Assembly: GCF_014696105.1 (NCBI RefSeq)
Contig: NZ_JACJPO010000020.1
Location: forward strand, 62,001-126,000
Source: Microcoleus sp. FACHB-1515
Lineage (GTDB): Bacteria; Cyanobacteriota; Cyanobacteriia; Elainellales; Elainellaceae
Length of the DNA: 64,000 bases
Direction of reading: 5' to 3'
Shown: piece after piece, positions 8,498 through 19,000 of the stretch
How positions within the stretch are numbered: position 1 is the first letter of the stretch
How the letters are laid out: every line of letters starts with the position of its first letter
The notes under the pieces: model-generated
What the model was told of the DNA's origin: nothing
Seen by the model: the letters and a program-made list of their open reading frames with translations, nothing else
Databases searched by the model: none
Position numbers and translations under genes: made by a program

Positions 8498-10219
8498 ATG
8501 GTTGCCGCTGTTGAACGTCCACAACGCCGCCTATCGATGCAGGTGGTTGAAATTGCCGAAAACACGACAACTTTGCGATCGCTCGATTGGGATCGCGATC
8601 GATTTGACATCGAATTTGGCCTGCAAAACGGCACAACCTACAACTCCTTTTTGATTCAGGCCGACAAAACTGCGCTGATTGACACTTCCCACGAAAAATT
8701 CCGCCAGCTTTACCTCGATACGCTGTTGGGACAAGTTGATCCCAAGTCGATCGATTACCTCGTCATCAGCCACACCGAACCTGACCACAGCGGCCTCGTG
8801 CGCGACGTGCTTGCCCTAGCGCCACAGGCGATCGTCGTTGGCTCGAAAGTGGCGATTCAATTTCTCGAAGATTTGGTGCATCAGCCGTTCCAGCGGCAAA
8901 TTATCAAGAATGGCGATCGTATCGACTTAGGCCAAGGCCATGAACTCGAATTTGTGATCGCCCCGAATCTGCACTGGCCGGACACCTCGTTCAGCTACGA
9001 CCACAAAACGCAGATTCTCTTCACCTGCGATGCGTTCGGAATGCACTACTGCAACGATCGCACCTTCGACGACAACTTCAGCGAAATCGAACCCGACTTC
9101 CGCTTCTACTACGACTGCCTGATGGCTCCGAATGCGCGATCGGTTCTCTCTGCCCTCAAGCGGATGGGCGAACTGCCGGAAATCGGGACGATCGCAACGG
9201 GACACGGCCCCCTCTTGCAGCACAACGTCGAAGAGTGGACAACCCGCTATCGCCAGTGGAGTCAGACGCAGACGAAAGGCGAAAAAACCGTTGCCGTCTT
9301 CTACGTTTCCGACTACGGATTTAGCGATCGACTCTCGCAGGCGATCGCTCGTGGCATCACCAAAACCGGAGTTGCAGTCGAAATGATGAACCTCCGCGCC
9401 GCCGATCCGCAGGAGGTCAGCGAACTGGTCAGCGGTGCTGCCGGAGTCGTGATCGCCACTCCGCCCACCGAAGGCAAAGACGACATCAAAGCCGCCCTCA
9501 GCACGATTTTCTCGGCTGTAAATGGCAAGCAGGCGATCGGCCTATTTGAATCCTACGGCGGCGACGACGAACCGATCGATCCCCTCCTCAACCGCTTCCG
9601 CAATTTAGGCTTAAACGAAGCATTTCCCGCGATTCGCGTCAAAGACACGCCAACCGAAACCACTTACCAGCTTTGCGAAGAAGCCGGAACCGACTTAGGC
9701 CAGTGGCTAACGCGCAACCGCAACGTCAAGGAACTCAAGTCGATCGATGCCGACCTTGAAAAAGCCTTGGGACGCATCAGCAGCGGCCTCTACATCCTCA
9801 CCGCCCACAAAGGCAACCGCAACGGAGCAATGCTCGCCTCGTGGGTAATGCAGGCCAGCTTTAAGCCGCTTGGCTTTACGGTAGCTGTGGCGAAAGATCG
9901 GGCGATCGAATCCTTGATGCAGGTGGGCGATCGCTTCGTCCTCAACGTCCTGGAAGAAGGCAGCCACAACGCTTTGATGAAGCACTTTTTAAAGCGATTT
10001 GCACCGGGAGCCGATCGCTTTTCGGGTGTAAGAACCTATCCCGCCGAAAACGGTTCGCCCATCTTGGCAGACGCTTTGGCCTACGTCGAATGCGAAGTGA
10101 CAAGCCGGATGGAGTGCAGCGATCACTGGATCGTCTACTGCACTGCAACAGAAGGCAAAGTCTCAAATCCCGATGCCCTAACTGCCGTTCACCATCGCAA
10201 AGTCGGAAACTACTACTAA
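8498..10219 (+). CDS. flv3: Flavodiiron protein Flv3 (O2 photoreduction)
   Basis: 573 aa with the three-domain cyanobacterial A-type flavoprotein layout: metallo-beta-lactamase-like di-iron domain (~30-260), flavodoxin (~265-410) and C-terminal flavin reductase (~420-573). The di-iron ligands are canonical: HTEPDHSG from His92. The N-terminus RSLDWDRDRFDIEFGLQNG and the C-terminal VHHRKVGNYY closely match Synechocystis Flv3 as I remember it. Flv1/Flv3 carry electrons from photosystem I to O2 without releasing superoxide and protect PSI in fluctuating light. flv1 follows after a Uma2-family gene. The stop codon abuts a MITE-like inverted repeat. Confidence 0.95.
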   Translation: MVAAVERPQRRLSMQVVEIAENTTTLRSLDWDRDRFDIEFGLQNGTTYNSFLIQADKTALIDTSHEKFRQLYLDTLLGQVDPKSIDYLVISHTEPDHSGLVRDVLALAPQAIVVGSKVAIQFLEDLVHQPFQRQIIKNGDRIDLGQGHELEFVIAPNLHWPDTSFSYDHKTQILFTCDAFGMHYCNDRTFDDNFSEIEPDFRFYYDCLMAPNARSVLSALKRMGELPEIGTIATGHGPLLQHNVEEWTTRYRQWSQTQTKGEKTVAVFYVSDYGFSDRLSQAIARGITKTGVAVEMMNLRAADPQEVSELVSGAAGVVIATPPTEGKDDIKAALSTIFSAVNGKQAIGLFESYGGDDEPIDPLLNRFRNLGLNEAFPAIRVKDTPTETTYQLCEEAGTDLGQWLTRNRNVKELKSIDADLEKALGRISSGLYILTAHKGNRNGAMLASWVMQASFKPLGFTVAVAKDRAIESLMQVGDRFVLNVLEEGSHNALMKHFLKRFAPGADRFSGVRTYPAENGSPILADALAYVECEVTSRMECSDHWIVYCTATEGKVSNPDALTAVHHRKVGNYY

Positions 10220-10315
10220 GGATCGTGAATTAAATAAAACCCAAGACTTATTTTTGAACAGGGCGATGCCGCACTTTCCAAAAATAAAAATCTGATTTTA
10301 ATGAATCCGTGATCC
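10220..10315. mobile_element. Candidate MITE (96 bp) at the flv3 stop codon
   Basis: Imperfect terminal inverted repeats: the left end starts GGATCGTGAATTAAATAAAA and the right end, reversed, starts GGATCACGGATTCATTAAAA. Inner arms TTATTTTTg and ccAAAAATAA also pair, so almost the whole element can fold back. It is flanked by TAA on both sides, a possible target duplication, and the left TAA is the flv3 stop codon. It has no coding capacity. The transposase family is unknown; TA-type duplication would suit an IS630-like driver, which is inference. Confidence 0.5.
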
Positions 10316-10383
10316 TAAGTTCGTTTTGCCCGTCGCAATTCGCGTTAGGTTGTTTCTAGAACACTTGTTCATGGAATGAAGCA

Positions 10384-11190
10384 ATGATTTCTCAAACCCA
10401 GTCTGCTTCCAATACAGAAATCATTTATCCTGACAGCGACGGGCGATTGATGGCCGACAATACCGAGCAGTTTCAGTGGATTGTGACGATCGAGCAAAAT
10501 CTGGACTGGCTGTTTGCCGATCGTGCCGATGTCTTTGTAGCGGGCGATTTGCTTTGGTATCCGGTTGAGGGAAACAACAAACTGTGTACTGCTCCTGATG
10601 TGCTGGTGGCGTTTGGCAGACCGAAAGGCAAGCGCGGTTCCTATCAGCAGTGGAAGGAAGAAAACATTCCGCCCCAAGTGGTCTTCGAGATTTTATCTCC
10701 AAGCAATACCAAAGCCGAGATGAACCGCAAGCTGCTGTTTTACTATCACTATGGCGTTGAGGAATATTACCTTTATGACCCCGATCGCAACGAACTGAGC
10801 GGCTGGCAGCGCAGCGCAGACTTAGAATTTCTCGAAGTGATCGAATCGATCGCCGATTGGGTAAGCCCGCGACTGCAAATTCGCTTTCGCCTCACCGACC
10901 TTAAACTGCTGCTCTTTCATCCTGATGGCAAACCATTTCTGACCTATGCCGAAATTGCTCAACAAGCAGAACAGGCAGAACTGCACGCTGAGCAAGAACG
11001 TCAACGTGCCGAGCAAGAACGTCAACGTGCCGAGCAAGAACGTCAACGTGCCGAGCAGGCAGAACTGCGGGTAGAGCAGGCAGAACTGCGGGCAGAACAA
11101 GCACGGCAGCAAGCAGATGAAGAGCGCCAACGCGCCGATCGCCTTGCCGAACAACTCAGAGCGATGGGAATTGATTCCGACCAAAGTTAA
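10384..11190 (+). CDS. Uma2-family (DUF820) putative endonuclease with heptad tail
   Basis: 268 aa. Residues ~25-185 form a Uma2/DUF820 domain of the PD-(D/E)xK fold: APDVLVAF and VFEILSPSN provide the expected Asp and Glu, followed by KLLFYYHYGVEEYYLYDP. The family is hugely expanded in cyanobacteria and its cellular role is unclear. The C-terminal ~75 residues are Gln/Glu/Arg heptads (EQERQRA, EQAELRA) encoded by 21-bp tandem repeats, a probable coiled coil. It lies between flv3 and flv1 on the same strand, with its stop 13 bp before the flv1 ATG, so flv1 may be co-transcribed with it. It looks like an insertion into an flv3-flv1 unit. Confidence 0.85.
   Translation: MISQTQSASNTEIIYPDSDGRLMADNTEQFQWIVTIEQNLDWLFADRADVFVAGDLLWYPVEGNNKLCTAPDVLVAFGRPKGKRGSYQQWKEENIPPQVVFEILSPSNTKAEMNRKLLFYYHYGVEEYYLYDPDRNELSGWQRSADLEFLEVIESIADWVSPRLQIRFRLTDLKLLLFHPDGKPFLTYAEIAQQAEQAELHAEQERQRAEQERQRAEQERQRAEQAELRVEQAELRAEQARQQADEERQRADRLAEQLRAMGIDSDQS
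10990..11115 (+). repeat. 21-bp tandem repeats encoding heptads
   Basis: Three identical units (10990-11010, 11011-11031, 11032-11052) encode EQERQRA. Two further 21-bp units (11053-11073, 11074-11094; one base different) encode EQAELRV and EQAELRA. The repeat length equals one coiled-coil heptad, so unit copy number could change without frameshift. Confidence 0.9.
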
Positions 11191-11203
11191 GCAGGTGAAT
11201 TCA

Positions 11204-12928
11204 ATGATTGCAACTTTAACTAAACCGCGTGACGTGCAGATTTTGCCGATCGCCCCTGAAACAACGATTGTGCGATCGCGCAGTTGGAATCGTTTGCGCT
11301 TCGAGATTGAATATGCTTTAGAGCGTGGCACAACCGCGAATTCATTTGTGATTTCTGCTGAACAAAAAGCGATTATTGATCCGCCGGGAGAATCGTTTAC
11401 TGAAGTTTATTTGAATGCACTAAAGCAGCGGTTTAATCTCGATCGCGTCCGCTATGTGATCTTGGGTCACGTCAACCCAAACCGAGCGGAAACCTTGAAG
11501 GCGATGTTAGAAATTATGCCGAACATCACCTTTGTTTGCTCGAATCCGGGAGCGATCGCTCTTCGCAACGCCATCCCCGATCAGCCGCTCAAAATAATTG
11601 TTATGCGCGGCAGTTCCGACGAAGTTCTCGACTTAGGAAACGGCCACCAACTGCAATTTATTCCCGTCCCAACGCCGCGCTATCCAGACAGCCTTTGCAC
11701 CTACGATCCCAAAACGCAAATTCTTTACACCGACAAACTTTACGGGGCGCATATCTGCGGCGATCAAGTCTTCGATGAAGGCTGGACATCGCTCAAAGAC
11801 GATCGCCGCTACTACTACGACTGCCTGATGGCTCCGCACGCAAGGCAGGTATCGAGCGCGATCGAAAAGCTCACCGACTACCCTGCCCGCTTCTACGCCC
11901 CCGGACACGGTCCGCTTGTCCGCTACGGATTAACCGAATTAACGCAGTCGTATCGAGATTGGAGTCAGGCGCAGCGATCGCAAGACCAAACCGTTGCCCT
12001 TTTGTACGCTTCGGCTTACGGCAATACGACCGCACTGGCGCAGGCGATCGCTCGCGGCATCACCAAGGCTGGCGTTGCAGTGGAATCGATTAACTGTGAA
12101 GTGACGGAACCGAGCGAAATTCAAGCGATCGTCGAGAAGTGCAGCGGTTTCATCATCGGCTCTCCGACTTTGGGCGGGCACGCACCGACGCCGATCCAAA
12201 CCGCTTTAGGAATTTTGCTTTCGTCCGTTCCAACCGATAAACCTGCGGGCGTGTTCGGCTCGTTTGGCTGGAGCGGTGAGGCGATCGATCTGCTCGAAAG
12301 TAAACTGAAAGACGCCGGATATCGTTTTGAATTCGAGCCGATTCGCGTCAAATTTAAGCCAACCGAGCTAACATTAAAAGCCTGCGAAGAAGCCGGAACC
12401 GATTTCGCTCAAGCCCTGAAAAAAGCGAAAAAAGTTCGCACGCCGCGCCAGCCTGCAACGAGTCTTGAACAGGCGGTTGGTCGTATCGTTGGTTCTCTCT
12501 GCATCGTTACAATTAAACAGGGTGAAGTGAGCGGGGCAATGTTGGCTTCGTGGGTATCTCAAGCTACGTTTACGCCGCCCGGAATTACGATCGCCATTGC
12601 CAAAGATCGCGCGATCGAATCGCTGATGTATCCCGGACACACGTTCGTTCTTAACATTCTTGAAGAAGGAAAACATCTCGGCCTGATGAAGCATTTCCTC
12701 AAGCCATTTGCGCCCGGTGAAGACCGTTTTGCCAACGTTGAAACCGAAACGGCAAACAATGATTCGCCCATTCTTAAAGACGCTTTGGCCTATCTCGAAT
12801 GCTGTGTGCAAACGCGAATGGAATGCGGCGATCACTGGGTGATCTACGCGACGATCGATCGCGGCCAGGTTCTCAATGCTGAAGGCAAAACCGCGATTCA
12901 CCACCGCAAATCGGGTAGCCATTACTAG
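11204..12928 (+). CDS. flv1: Flavodiiron protein Flv1 (Flv3 partner)
   Basis: 574 aa from ATG 11204, chosen because AGGTG precedes it; an open frame reaching back into the Uma2 gene is not the real start. Same three domains as Flv3. The di-iron motif is degenerate: HVNPNR from His89 replaces HxExDH, which is characteristic of the Flv1/Flv2 subgroup. Pairing with flv3 and the ending IHHRKSGSHY favour Flv1. It acts with Flv3 as a heteromer in Mehler-like O2 photoreduction at PSI. It probably depends on transcription through the upstream Uma2 gene or on a promoter inside it. Confidence 0.9.
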   Translation: MIATLTKPRDVQILPIAPETTIVRSRSWNRLRFEIEYALERGTTANSFVISAEQKAIIDPPGESFTEVYLNALKQRFNLDRVRYVILGHVNPNRAETLKAMLEIMPNITFVCSNPGAIALRNAIPDQPLKIIVMRGSSDEVLDLGNGHQLQFIPVPTPRYPDSLCTYDPKTQILYTDKLYGAHICGDQVFDEGWTSLKDDRRYYYDCLMAPHARQVSSAIEKLTDYPARFYAPGHGPLVRYGLTELTQSYRDWSQAQRSQDQTVALLYASAYGNTTALAQAIARGITKAGVAVESINCEVTEPSEIQAIVEKCSGFIIGSPTLGGHAPTPIQTALGILLSSVPTDKPAGVFGSFGWSGEAIDLLESKLKDAGYRFEFEPIRVKFKPTELTLKACEEAGTDFAQALKKAKKVRTPRQPATSLEQAVGRIVGSLCIVTIKQGEVSGAMLASWVSQATFTPPGITIAIAKDRAIESLMYPGHTFVLNILEEGKHLGLMKHFLKPFAPGEDRFANVETETANNDSPILKDALAYLECCVQTRMECGDHWVIYATIDRGQVLNAEGKTAIHHRKSGSHY

Positions 12929-12946
12929 AGATGACAGGGATTTTCT

Positions 12947-12994
12947 GTTCTCAATTTGAGCCTTCTGATAATCGATCCCGATTGAATTGAGAAC
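12947..12994. terminator. Hairpin between convergent flv1 and pilL
   Basis: GTTCTCAATT (12947-12956) and AATTGAGAAC (12985-12994) are a perfect 10-bp inverted repeat with a 28-nt loop, just after the flv1 stop and before the end of convergent pilL. There is no strong T tract, so the terminator role is inferred from position. Confidence 0.4.
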
Positions 12995-13093
12995 GAAACT
13001 TTTAGGGGGTGCAAAGACCGTGCCTCATCACACCCTGCATTGCCAACGTGGAAGAATCGTCATCCTCAAGGAAACGCTCTGGACTGACTTGAT

Positions 13094-16000
13094 TTAGTTG
13101 ACCAGCACTTCACCCTTGAGCATCCGGCCTGCCGCATCCAGCAGCGACTCTTCCAGGTAAGGCTTGGTGAAATAGCCTTTTGCACCGAGTTGAACCGCCA
13201 TCTGACGGTGGCGATCGGCTCCGCGTGAAGTCAGCATTGCGATCGGCAGATGGTTGAGATTCGGGTCTTTCTGAATGCGCGAGAGCAGTTCCAGTCCATC
13301 CATACGCGGCATTTCGATGTCGCAGAAGACCAGATCGCACGGCAGACCCGATCGCAGCTTTTCCCAAGCTTCTTGACCATCGCGAGCTTGCTCAACCCGA
13401 TAGCCGACTTTGTTAAACGTCATCGACAGCAGTTCGCGCACGGTAATCGAGTCATCTACGATTAGCACAGTTGGTTCGGCCTTGGTCGCGGGTGGCTCGA
13501 TCGGCGATTGGCCGTCGGCTTTTTCCCACAGCGAGCTTCCAGGTTCGCGGCGGATGCGGCCTTGCGACAGGTCAATGAGTTCCAGCACATCAGCGATCGG
13601 CATGATGTGGCCGTCACCCAACACAGTCGCTCCTGCCACACCAACAGGCTTGGGAACCGGACCTTCAAGCTGTTTGATCACGATTTCCTGCTCGCCCAAC
13701 ACCTGATCGACTTGCAGGGCGAGGAAGCTGCCAGCATTGCTGCGTAGAACGACGACCGAGACGATATCTTCATCCTGATTGCCGCCGTAAACGCTGCCTC
13801 GTCCAAGATTGCGGCTGTAGCGCAGCAGGTCGGCCAAAGGTTGGAACGGCAGCAGCGTATCGCGCCACTGAATGCAAGCGCGGCCTTCCGAATCGGTTTG
13901 TACTTGCTCTCTTGGCACGTCAAACATATCCTCCACGCCGTCCATTGGGAAGGCGATGCGGGCACGATTGCTGATGCAGCACAACGCTTTTGAGATGCTC
14001 AGCGTCAGCGGCAGGCGAATCGTGAAAGTTGTGCCACGTCCGATCGTAGAGTCGATGTTCACCGTTCCGCGCACTTCGTTGAGGCTCGTGCGGACGACAT
14101 CCATGCCAACGCCGCGCCCCGCAAAGTCATCAGCGCGATCGCGCGTGCTAAATCCGTGCAGGAACAGCAGATCATACACATCCAGCCGCGTCATCTCTCT
14201 CGCTTCGGCAGGCGTGATCAGGTTTTTCTCGATCGCCTTGCGCTTCACGGCTTCTGGATCGATTCCCGCACCATCATCTGTGACAGAAATGACGGTTTGG
14301 TTGCCTTGATGAAAGGCGCGAATTGTAATGCGTCCGGTCGGCGGCTTTCCGGCAGCTTGGCGATCGGCAGGCGTTTCGATGCCGTGCGTAATCGCATTGT
14401 TGACCAAATGCGTCATCGGGTCATAAAGCTGCTCCAAGATCATTTTGTCGATTAGAGTTTCCTTGCCTTCAACCACCAGTTCCGCCTGCTTGCCGCACTT
14501 GAGCGAAATATCGCGGACGGCACGAGGCAGACGAGCCGCAGTTTGGTCGAAAGGAACCATGCGCGATCGCGTCAGCCCTTCTTGTAGCTGCGTTGTCACC
14601 TGGCGGAACATGCGGGTAATCTGATCGCTTTCGTCCACCATGCGATCGATGTCCGAAGCGGATTCGCGCACGCGCACGATCAGCTCGATCATCTCTTGCG
14701 ACAGCGTGTGAAATCCTGTAAAGCGATCCATTTCCAGCGCATCAAAGCTCATTCCGGTCGAGTGGCTGGCGGGAGCGGGCACTCCACCTTGTGAAAGCTG
14801 GTAGCTGCGGCGGCTAGAGAGCAGCGAACTTTCCAGCAGCGATCGCTCATACAGATCGCGCATTCGCTGACCAACATCGCTAAGCTGCTGCACCTGATAC
14901 ACGAGATTGTCAAGAAACTGCCGGACGCGCTCTTGCGTCTGCTCCAAGCTGTTGCGGTTGACGACCAGTTCCCCGACCAGGTTGTTGAGATTGTCGAGGT
15001 TTTTAACTGAAACCCGCATGTTTTGGTCTTTGAGGACACCGGGCGATCGCTTCTTCGGTGTCAGTGACGGTCGCCGCACACCTCGTTCGCTCGGCGAGCC
15101 GCCCAAGGTTTGATCGGCATTTTCCAGCAGCTTTTCGAGATCATCAAATTCGTTGGTTTGGGCAGCAGGTGCGTCGCTCAGCAGCACATCCAAGCTGGCA
15201 AATTCCTCATCTGTGTCTTCTGCAAATCCTGAAATTGCGTCCTGTTCAATTGAGAAGCCAGAGATGATCGCAGGTTCCGTTTCCGGTTCTAGCAGAGCGG
15301 CAAGATCTGCAAAATCATCTGTGCTGCTTGCCGAATCATCGATCGGCGAATCGAGCATTGCTTCGAGGTCGGCAAAATCTTCTGGCTCAGCGGATGCTTC
15401 AGCGATTGAGTCATCTGCAAGCAGCATATCAAACTCAGCTTCACCGGGCTGCGCTGTCAGCAGATCATCCAAATCGTTGATTTCGGCTGATGGTGGGGCG
15501 AGATCCAAATCGAAAGCGGCGTCAAAGTCGTCCGGCGCGATCGCAATCTCCTCAGCAGTGGGTTCAGGCGTTTCGATCGCTTCGGACATCAGCAGCGCAT
15601 CGAGATCTGCCAAGGCAGCATCTTGATCGGCTAGCGTGAGGTCAGGCGTTTCGGCTTCTGCGCTCAGCAGCAGATCTAAAGCATCTGCATCGATCGATTC
15701 TGTCGGCGCAGCTTCCTCCAGCGCAAACAGATCGTCAAGATTGTCTGAAGCCAACGCATCCGTAGTTTGCTCGTTGGATGGCGCGATCGCCTCTTCCATC
15801 AAGGCCGCATCGAGGTCGAACGGTTCAATTTCCTCGACGGATGATTCGATCGCACCAAGGTCAAACACGATCGCTTCATCCGCAGGCGGCAGGTCAAACA
15901 GTTCTTCGGGTGACAGTTCTTCGGCTGAGACGGCTGCGTTTTCGGACTCAAGCATATTGAGGTCAAATTCTAATTCCGAATCGGCCATTTGGTCAGCTTG

Positions 16001-19000
16001 CAGTGGCATGACCGGATCGATTGCTTCAACCGGGGGCAGATCAGTGAGTGACTGCTCGGCCTGATCAGAGGCATCTGCCACATCCAGGTCAAGCGCCAAG
16101 AGCGCATCTTCTAGAGATCTGTCAGTTTCGATCGCGTCCAGCAGTTCTCGATCGATTGGTACATCAGCACTCAGATCAGATTCATTCAGATTAAACAGCG
16201 GCGTTTCAGAATCCTCTGCGGCCAAGCCAAACAGATCGTCGGTGGCGATCGCGTCAGATGCTTCTGCCGTGAGATCAAATCGATCGTCTATGTCGTCGGT
16301 GGCGATCGCATTTGATTCTGTTGATTCTGCGCTCAAGCCAAACAGATCGTCGGTGGCGATCGATTCGGCGCTATCTGCGGCGGCTAAATTGAAGAAGTCA
16401 TCTTCCAATTCGACTTCCGGCGGCTCTAACAGCACTAAGTCGTTGGACTCTTCAGATTCGGCGCGATCGGCTGAGGTTAGATTAGACAGGTCAGTGGCGG
16501 TCAAATCCGATTCTGGCTGTTCCAACAAATCAAATTCATCTGAGGAATCGTCTGCTGCGATTTGGTTCAGGAAATCGGCGTCCAAGGCGGATTCCGCAGA
16601 CTGTGGCAAATCAAAGGGTTCAGATTGTGCGCTGTCTGCGGTCAGGTTAAACAGGTCAGCCTCGATCGAGTCCGACTGCTCAAACCGCAAGTTCGATTCA
16701 TCCGCTGCTGAATCAGCCTGCATCAAGTCAAACAGATCGGCGTCGATCGAGCTGGAATCTTCTGAATCCAGCAAATCGAAATCGCTTGATTCGGTCGGCT
16801 CCGCAGGTTCAAGCGACAAATCTAGCTCGATCGATGCAGGTTCCTCTCGCAGGAAATCAAAGTCACTGGCTTCTGATCCAGCCGTTTCAGCGGGCGTCAG
16901 CAAATCTGCAAGAACGGCGTCGGCTGCGATCGCAGCATCAGAATCATCGACAAACAAAGCATCGAGACTGGCATCTTCTAGCAAGGGTGCATCGATCGCG
17001 CCTGCATTCGGCAGGAAGATGACTTCATCCAAGCTTCCGGTCGCTTCTGGTTCCAAGGCTGGTGCGTCCGAGTCGCCCAGCAGATCATTCAGGTCAAACG
17101 GCTGCTCTGCGATCGCCTCCTCGGTAGATGTGAGTTGATCGAAATTGAGCAGGTCATCCGTCGATTCAGTGGTTGGCGTCAGTTCAAGGCCTAGGTCATC
17201 AGTGGCGATCGAGTCATCACCAGACCGATCAAAGCCCAACGCTTCGATATCAACCGAGTCGGCGTCAGCAGGCAGTTCGGCAAACAGGTCAGCGGACAGC
17301 TCAGGCGCAGACGGTTCTAAAGACACGGCATCATCAAACGCGGCTACTTCTCCCAGCGACAAGCTGCTGCTGTCCCACAAATCGCTCGTCAGCTCTGCAT
17401 CTTGCCAGGGAGCATCAGCGGCAGCAAGTTCCGGCGGGTCGCTTGCGGCGATGCCATCTAGCATTACATCGAGATCAGCATCCGATGACTCGGCAGCATC
17501 GCCAGCAGGCAGAGCAAATGGATCGTCAAGATCGATCGATTCAGCAGACGCATCCGCATCGAGATCCAACCCAGCAAACGCATCGCCAAACGTCGGTTCG
17601 CCTTCTGGTTCACCTTCTACAGCAAACAGTCCATCCGCATCATCACCAAACAGATCGTCAAGCGCAGCCGCATCGCTGCTGTCAGGCGCTTCGGCTTCGA
17701 TGTCGGCAAACAAACCGTTGAGATCGCCGAGTGCTTCCGGGCGTGCAGGCTCGATCGCATCGGTAAACGCGAGTCCCGATAAATCTAATTCTGCTTCTCC
17801 AGCAGGCGCGGCAAACAGATCAAACGACAAATCTTCCGAGTCTGATTCAGAATCGTCAGTGCTGCTCAGTAAGCCAGAGAGGTCTTCATCTTCGGCTGGA
17901 ATCGTTGTCGGCTCAGACTGGTCAAATAGCAGGTCAGAAAAATCGCTGCTGCTGTCGAGATCGAGTGATTCGGCTGCGCCGTTTTCATCGCCAATCACTT
18001 CTTCTTGCCAGCTCAAGCCTAAGTCAGGCAGTTCGCCTTCAAACAGATCGGCAAGGCTGTTGAGTTCTGACAATCCGACTTCGGGGCCTGTTTGAGAAGC
18101 GCTGCTGCCAAGGCTGTCAAAGTTGTCGGCGAGGTCGGCTACGCCATTCGTGCGGTCGTCTGCGGCGGCGAACCAGTCTGTTGCTGCTTCATCCACAGGC
18201 AGCAGGTCGCTAGAATCGGGCAGCGGCTCAAAGTCAAACAGCGGCGCAGACATTGCGGCTTCGTCGGGCGTGAGCAGGTCGAGCAGATCCGGTTCCGCAC
18301 TGACGACAGGCACAAGTCCTTGCAGATCAGCACTCGGCTGAATCTCGATCGCTCGTCCGCCCAAAACCAATTCATACGCTTGCTTGATGTCTTTGATCAA
18401 AACAGGCGCAAGAGAGCGGTAGCTGTTGTCGGTATGTGCGATCGCCTGCTGTGCCAAGGCAATCAGTTCGCTCCACTGCGGCAGGCTAAAGCGTTCACCC
18501 AAGCGACCGAGCGATCGACAAATTTCTTGAAGCTGTTCGCGAGTAGCCGCAGTATCAGCTTGTTTGAACTGGGCGAGCATTTCGCGCAGACGGGCGGGTA
18601 CTTCGCGGCTAAAAGCAGCGGCAGGCGTTTCAACCGTCGGAGCAGTCGGCGGCAGAAGCTGCACATCGTCAGGAGGCGTGCTACCGCTTTGACGAACGAG
18701 ATTGCTCAGGTGCTGATTCAGTTGCGCGAAGACAGGTTCGGCTTCGGTCATGACTGCGGCGGCTTTATCTTCCGTCAGGCCGAACGGCCCCTGCAATTGC
18801 TCTAGTAGTTCTTGCAGTGAGTCAAACACGCGCAGCAGTAGCGTTTCAAGCTTCTGGTCAACTTGAATGGGGCATTCCTTGAGAACTTTGAAGTAGTCTT
18901 CAAGGCGATGCGCCGTGTGCTGAATGCTGTCAAGGCCAAGCATCGCCGCACCCCCTTTGACCGAGTGTGCAGCTCGAAAAACTTCGCTCACCATTTCCGA

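Noticed and set aside
11117-11203. Upstream ATG extension of flv1 into the Uma2 gene
   Set aside because: The extra 29 residues overlap the Uma2 3' end and are not Flv-like; ATG 11204 has AGGTG upstream and gives the normal length.
15153-18095. Long plus-strand Ser/Ala-rich frames opposite pilL
   Set aside because: They are the complement of the repetitive acidic part of pilL, have no ribosome binding site, and their composition simply mirrors Asp/Glu/Leu codons. pilL has all kinase domains in one frame.
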